From positions 1-7,367 of the forward strand of contig JAGQRC010000164.1 in assembly GCA_020425835.1 (NCBI GenBank): a DNA stretch of 7,367 nt, written 5' to 3'. Position numbers and translations under genes: made by a program. The DNA comes from Planctomycetota bacterium (GTDB lineage: Bacteria; Planctomycetota; UBA8108; UBA1146; JAJFFE01). Below the pieces are notes generated by a model, which did no database searches, had not been told where the DNA came from, and saw nothing but the letters and a program-made list of their open reading frames with translations. Positions 5,603 to 7,367 of this stretch are shown one piece after another (position 1 is the stretch's first letter; each line of letters opens with the position of its first letter).

Positions 5603-6390
5603 TGTCGACCGGAGATTCGTGCGGCTGCGCCGTTCTGGAGACACGATCCCTCAGCCTGAGTTATGGGTCGACACCGGCATTCACGGATGTGTCCCTCCAG
5701 CTCCCCAAGTGCGAGATCACGGCGCTGATCGGGCCGTCGGGCTGCGGCAAGACCAGCCTTCTCTCGACGCTGAATCGACTCTGTGATCTCGTCCCCCACT
5801 GTCGGGTCTCGGGGCAGGTGTTGCTCGAAGGTCGAGACATACGCGGTCGCGACGTCGACCTCGTGGGCCTGCGGCGACGCGTCGGCATGATCTTCCAGCG
5901 ACCCAATCCGTTCGGGTTCTCGATCGCGAAGAACCTCGCTCTCCCCCTCCGGGAGCACGGGATCCGCGACCGCACCGAGATCGAGCGACGAACGGAGGGC
6001 GCGCTCCGGGACGTCGGGTTGTGGGATGAGGTGAAGGATCGACTGAGAGCACCGGCGACTCAGTTGTCCGGTGGTCAGCAACAGCGCCTCTGCCTCGCCC
6101 GTACCCTCGCGTTGGAGCCGGAGGTGCTGCTTCTCGACGAGCCATGCAGTGCACTCGACCCGATTTCCTCGGCGACCGTCGAGGATCATCTCCTCACACT
6201 CCGAGGCCGATTCACCATGGCGGTCGTCACACACAACCTCGCGCAAGCGAAACGCATCGCCGACCGCGTCGCGTTCTTCTGGGCCGGAGCGTCCGGCGGT
6301 CGACTGATCGAGTGCGGCACGGCAGACGCGGTGTTCGAGTCTCCCCAGGATCCGCTGACGCGGGACTACGTCGCGGGCCTTCGTGGTTGA
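5599..6390 (+). CDS. pstB: Phosphate ABC transporter ATP-binding protein PstB
   Basis: This 263-residue cytoplasmic ATPase drives phosphate import through PstC and PstA. All the ABC motifs are intact: Walker A GPSGCGKT at about 45-52, Q-loop within FQRPNPF at about 99-105, signature LSGGQQQR at about 156-163, Walker B VLLLDEP at about 176-182, D-loop SALD at about 184-187 and the switch His in THN at about 211-213. The PstB hallmarks NRLCDLVP (about 59-66) and RRRVGMIFQRPNPF (about 92-105) separate it from other ABC ATPases. Length is typical. The open frame extends left of 5599 but that part overlaps pstA and is not PstB-like. No phoU gene follows in the remaining sequence. The best characterised part of this operon. 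Confidence 0.95.
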   Translation: MMSTGDSCGCAVLETRSLSLSYGSTPAFTDVSLQLPKCEITALIGPSGCGKTSLLSTLNRLCDLVPHCRVSGQVLLEGRDIRGRDVDLVGLRRRVGMIFQRPNPFGFSIAKNLALPLREHGIRDRTEIERRTEGALRDVGLWDEVKDRLRAPATQLSGGQQQRLCLARTLALEPEVLLLDEPCSALDPISSATVEDHLLTLRGRFTMAVVTHNLAQAKRIADRVAFFWAGASGGRLIECGTADAVFESPQDPLTRDYVAGLRG

Positions 6391-6608
6391 TCACTATTGG
6401 CCGCTTGGTCGAACGAATGATCCCGAGTAGACTCGCGGCTCTCGAGAGACTCTGGCCGCCCGTTGAAAAGCGCTGCCGAGATCCAAAACGTGCGTCGAGC
6501 AAGGGGTGTGAGGGCGGTCCGTCGAATATCGGCGTCGACGCCCGGCCGCCGGAAGTCTCGGCTCTCGGAGTCTCGGACCGTGCGAGTCACCCTCGAAGGA
6601 TCTTCAGC
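6391..6608 (+). promoter_or_regulatory. Intergenic region before the regulator, with repeated TCTCGG words
   Basis: This gap of 218 bases has no gene I can support. It holds a palindrome CTCTCGAGAG at 6439-6448 flanked by GAGT-AG-ACTC at 6425-6434, and three direct copies of TCTCGG at 6556-6561, 6563-6568 and 6571-6576, just upstream of the regulator start. No convincing -35/-10 pair is visible; TTGAAA at 6463-6468 lacks a partner. I see no clear terminator with a T-run after pstB, so the regulator could be read through from the pst genes. The repeats would suit an autoregulatory operator, by inference only. Confidence 0.4.
6595..6600 (+). promoter_or_regulatory. Ribosome binding site that fixes the regulator start
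   Basis: GAAGGA lies eight bases before the ATG at 6609. The open frame continues left through the intergenic region into pstB, but that extension is Arg/Pro-rich and antisense-like in composition. This site and the content of the frame mark 6609 as the likely start. Confidence 0.6.
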
Positions 6609-7292
6609 ATGACCCCCGGTTCTTATTCCCGAGACGAAGTGCGATCGGATGTCGCTTCCCGAGATAGCGCGGGACCCGACGCGGAGCGAACCGAAGCTCC
6701 GCGACCCCGGCGAGTCGAGACTCGTGAGCAGTGGGAAGCGCTCACTTCCCCGGTGCGCTACGACATCGTCGACCTGCTGAGGAGCATCGGTCCGTCTTCC
6801 GTGACCGATCTCGCGAAGCACATGGGGCGACCGGCCGATTCCCTCTACTACCACCTCAAGAAGCTGCAGTCGGTCGAGCTCGTGCGCCAGTGCGGCACGC
6901 GACAGCGCATGGGGCAGTCGGAGGCAATCTTCGAGATCGCGGGCGACGGCATCGATCCCGGAGATCCGCGCGACCCTCAACAGCGCCCGTTCGTCGCCCA
7001 GCTCCTCTCCGCGGTGCTCCGGATGACCGAGCGCGACGTGAAGGGTGCGATCGCGCGCGATGACATCGTGCTCGACGGCGAGGACAAGAACCTCTACGGC
7101 CGGCGAGATCTCGCCTGGCTGGATCGGCGCGACCTCGCGAGGGTGAACCGCCACCTCGCCGCGATCGGCGAGATCATCGAGAGTGGCCGGAGGAGTCGAA
7201 AGGGCGAGCTGTTCGCGCTGACGACTTTCTTGACTCGTCTCACCACCGAGGCCGTCGACCAACACGGTCGACGAGCGACCCCGACCGACTGA
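6609..7292 (+). CDS. Winged helix-turn-helix (ArsR-like) transcriptional regulator
   Basis: This encodes a 227-residue soluble DNA-binding protein. Residues 1-38 are charged and low in complexity, probably disordered. Residues about 40-110 form a winged helix: WEALTSPVRYDIVDLLRS opens it, SVTDLAKHMGRPADSLYYH spans the helix-turn-helix with the recognition helix about 74-86, and the LKKLQSVELV plus FEI strands make the wing. This pattern is that of ArsR-like regulators with HTH_20/HTH_5 domains. The C-terminal 110 residues are mostly helical, with GRRDLAWLDRRDLARVNRHL about 158-177 and ELFALTTFLTRL about 199-210, resembling the dimer or effector domain seen in such regulators. I see no metal-binding Cys cluster. 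It follows pstB where phoU often lies, so control of the pst genes is possible but not shown. Target and ligand are unknown. Confidence 0.8.
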   Translation: MTPGSYSRDEVRSDVASRDSAGPDAERTEAPRPRRVETREQWEALTSPVRYDIVDLLRSIGPSSVTDLAKHMGRPADSLYYHLKKLQSVELVRQCGTRQRMGQSEAIFEIAGDGIDPGDPRDPQQRPFVAQLLSAVLRMTERDVKGAIARDDIVLDGEDKNLYGRRDLAWLDRRDLARVNRHLAAIGEIIESGRRSRKGELFALTTFLTRLTTEAVDQHGRRATPTD

Positions 7293-7302
7293 ATCCGCAA
7301 CT

Positions 7303-7320
7303 GCCGCCCGGTCGGGCGGC
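7303..7320 (+). terminator. GC-rich hairpin after the regulator
   Basis: GCCGCCC (7303-7309) and GGGCGGC (7314-7320) pair perfectly around a GGTC loop, starting ten bases past the stop of the regulator gene. The position fits a terminator, but no T-run follows, so termination may need Rho, or the hairpin may only stabilise the transcript end. The remaining bases to the window end show no gene. Confidence 0.5.
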
Positions 7321-7367
7321 GAGCTGACACTCCGGCGAAGCCGAGAGAGTATCGAGGGCCGACGTTC

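Noticed and set aside
6144..6608. N-terminal extension of the regulator into pstB
   Set aside because: It is the out-of-frame shadow of pstB plus intergenic DNA. A good ribosome site precedes ATG 6609.
1..7367. CRISPR arrays, insertion sequences, tRNA or rRNA genes
   Set aside because: I saw no regularly spaced repeats, transposase-like frames, terminal inverted repeats or structural RNA signatures by reading; the window appears to be ordinary chromosomal genes.

Overview
The window is high-GC bacterial DNA (roughly two-thirds G+C by eye) with a strong preference for G or C at third codon positions. It has Shine-Dalgarno-like sites and a lipoprotein-type signal peptide, so the source looks like a Gram-negative or PVC-type bacterium. 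The C-terminal style of the aldehyde dehydrogenase and the winged-helix regulator remind me of Planctomycetota, but that is an impression and not a demonstrated assignment.

Layout. Positions 1-284 hold no convincing gene, only hairpins downstream of the first gene. On the minus strand, a CHAD-domain protein (2717 to 1725, GTG start) is followed after 63 bases by an NAD(P)-dependent aldehyde dehydrogenase (1661 to 285). A 313-base divergent intergenic region (2718-3030) carries a two-part hairpin and a sigma70-like promoter. From there the plus strand encodes a high-affinity phosphate ABC transporter: pstS (3031-3882), pstC (3879-4676, interrupted), pstA (4739-5602) and pstB (5599-6390). After a 218-base gap comes an ArsR-like winged-helix regulator (6609-7292), then a GC-rich hairpin at 7303-7320.

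How the genes fit together. PstS would capture phosphate outside the cytoplasmic membrane, PstC and PstA form the channel, and PstB powers it. CHAD domains bind inorganic polyphosphate, so the divergent CHAD gene plausibly links phosphate uptake to polyphosphate storage. No phoU is seen in the usual place after pstB; a winged-helix regulator follows instead.

The most striking anomaly is an in-frame TGA at 4674-4676 in pstC. Past it the same frame stays open for 21 codons that look like the rest of the last membrane helix and a basic C-terminal tail, and it ends in an ATGA overlap with the pstA start. The pstS/pstC and pstA/pstB junctions have the same ATGA overlap. This points to a recent nonsense change, a sequence error, or stop-codon readthrough.
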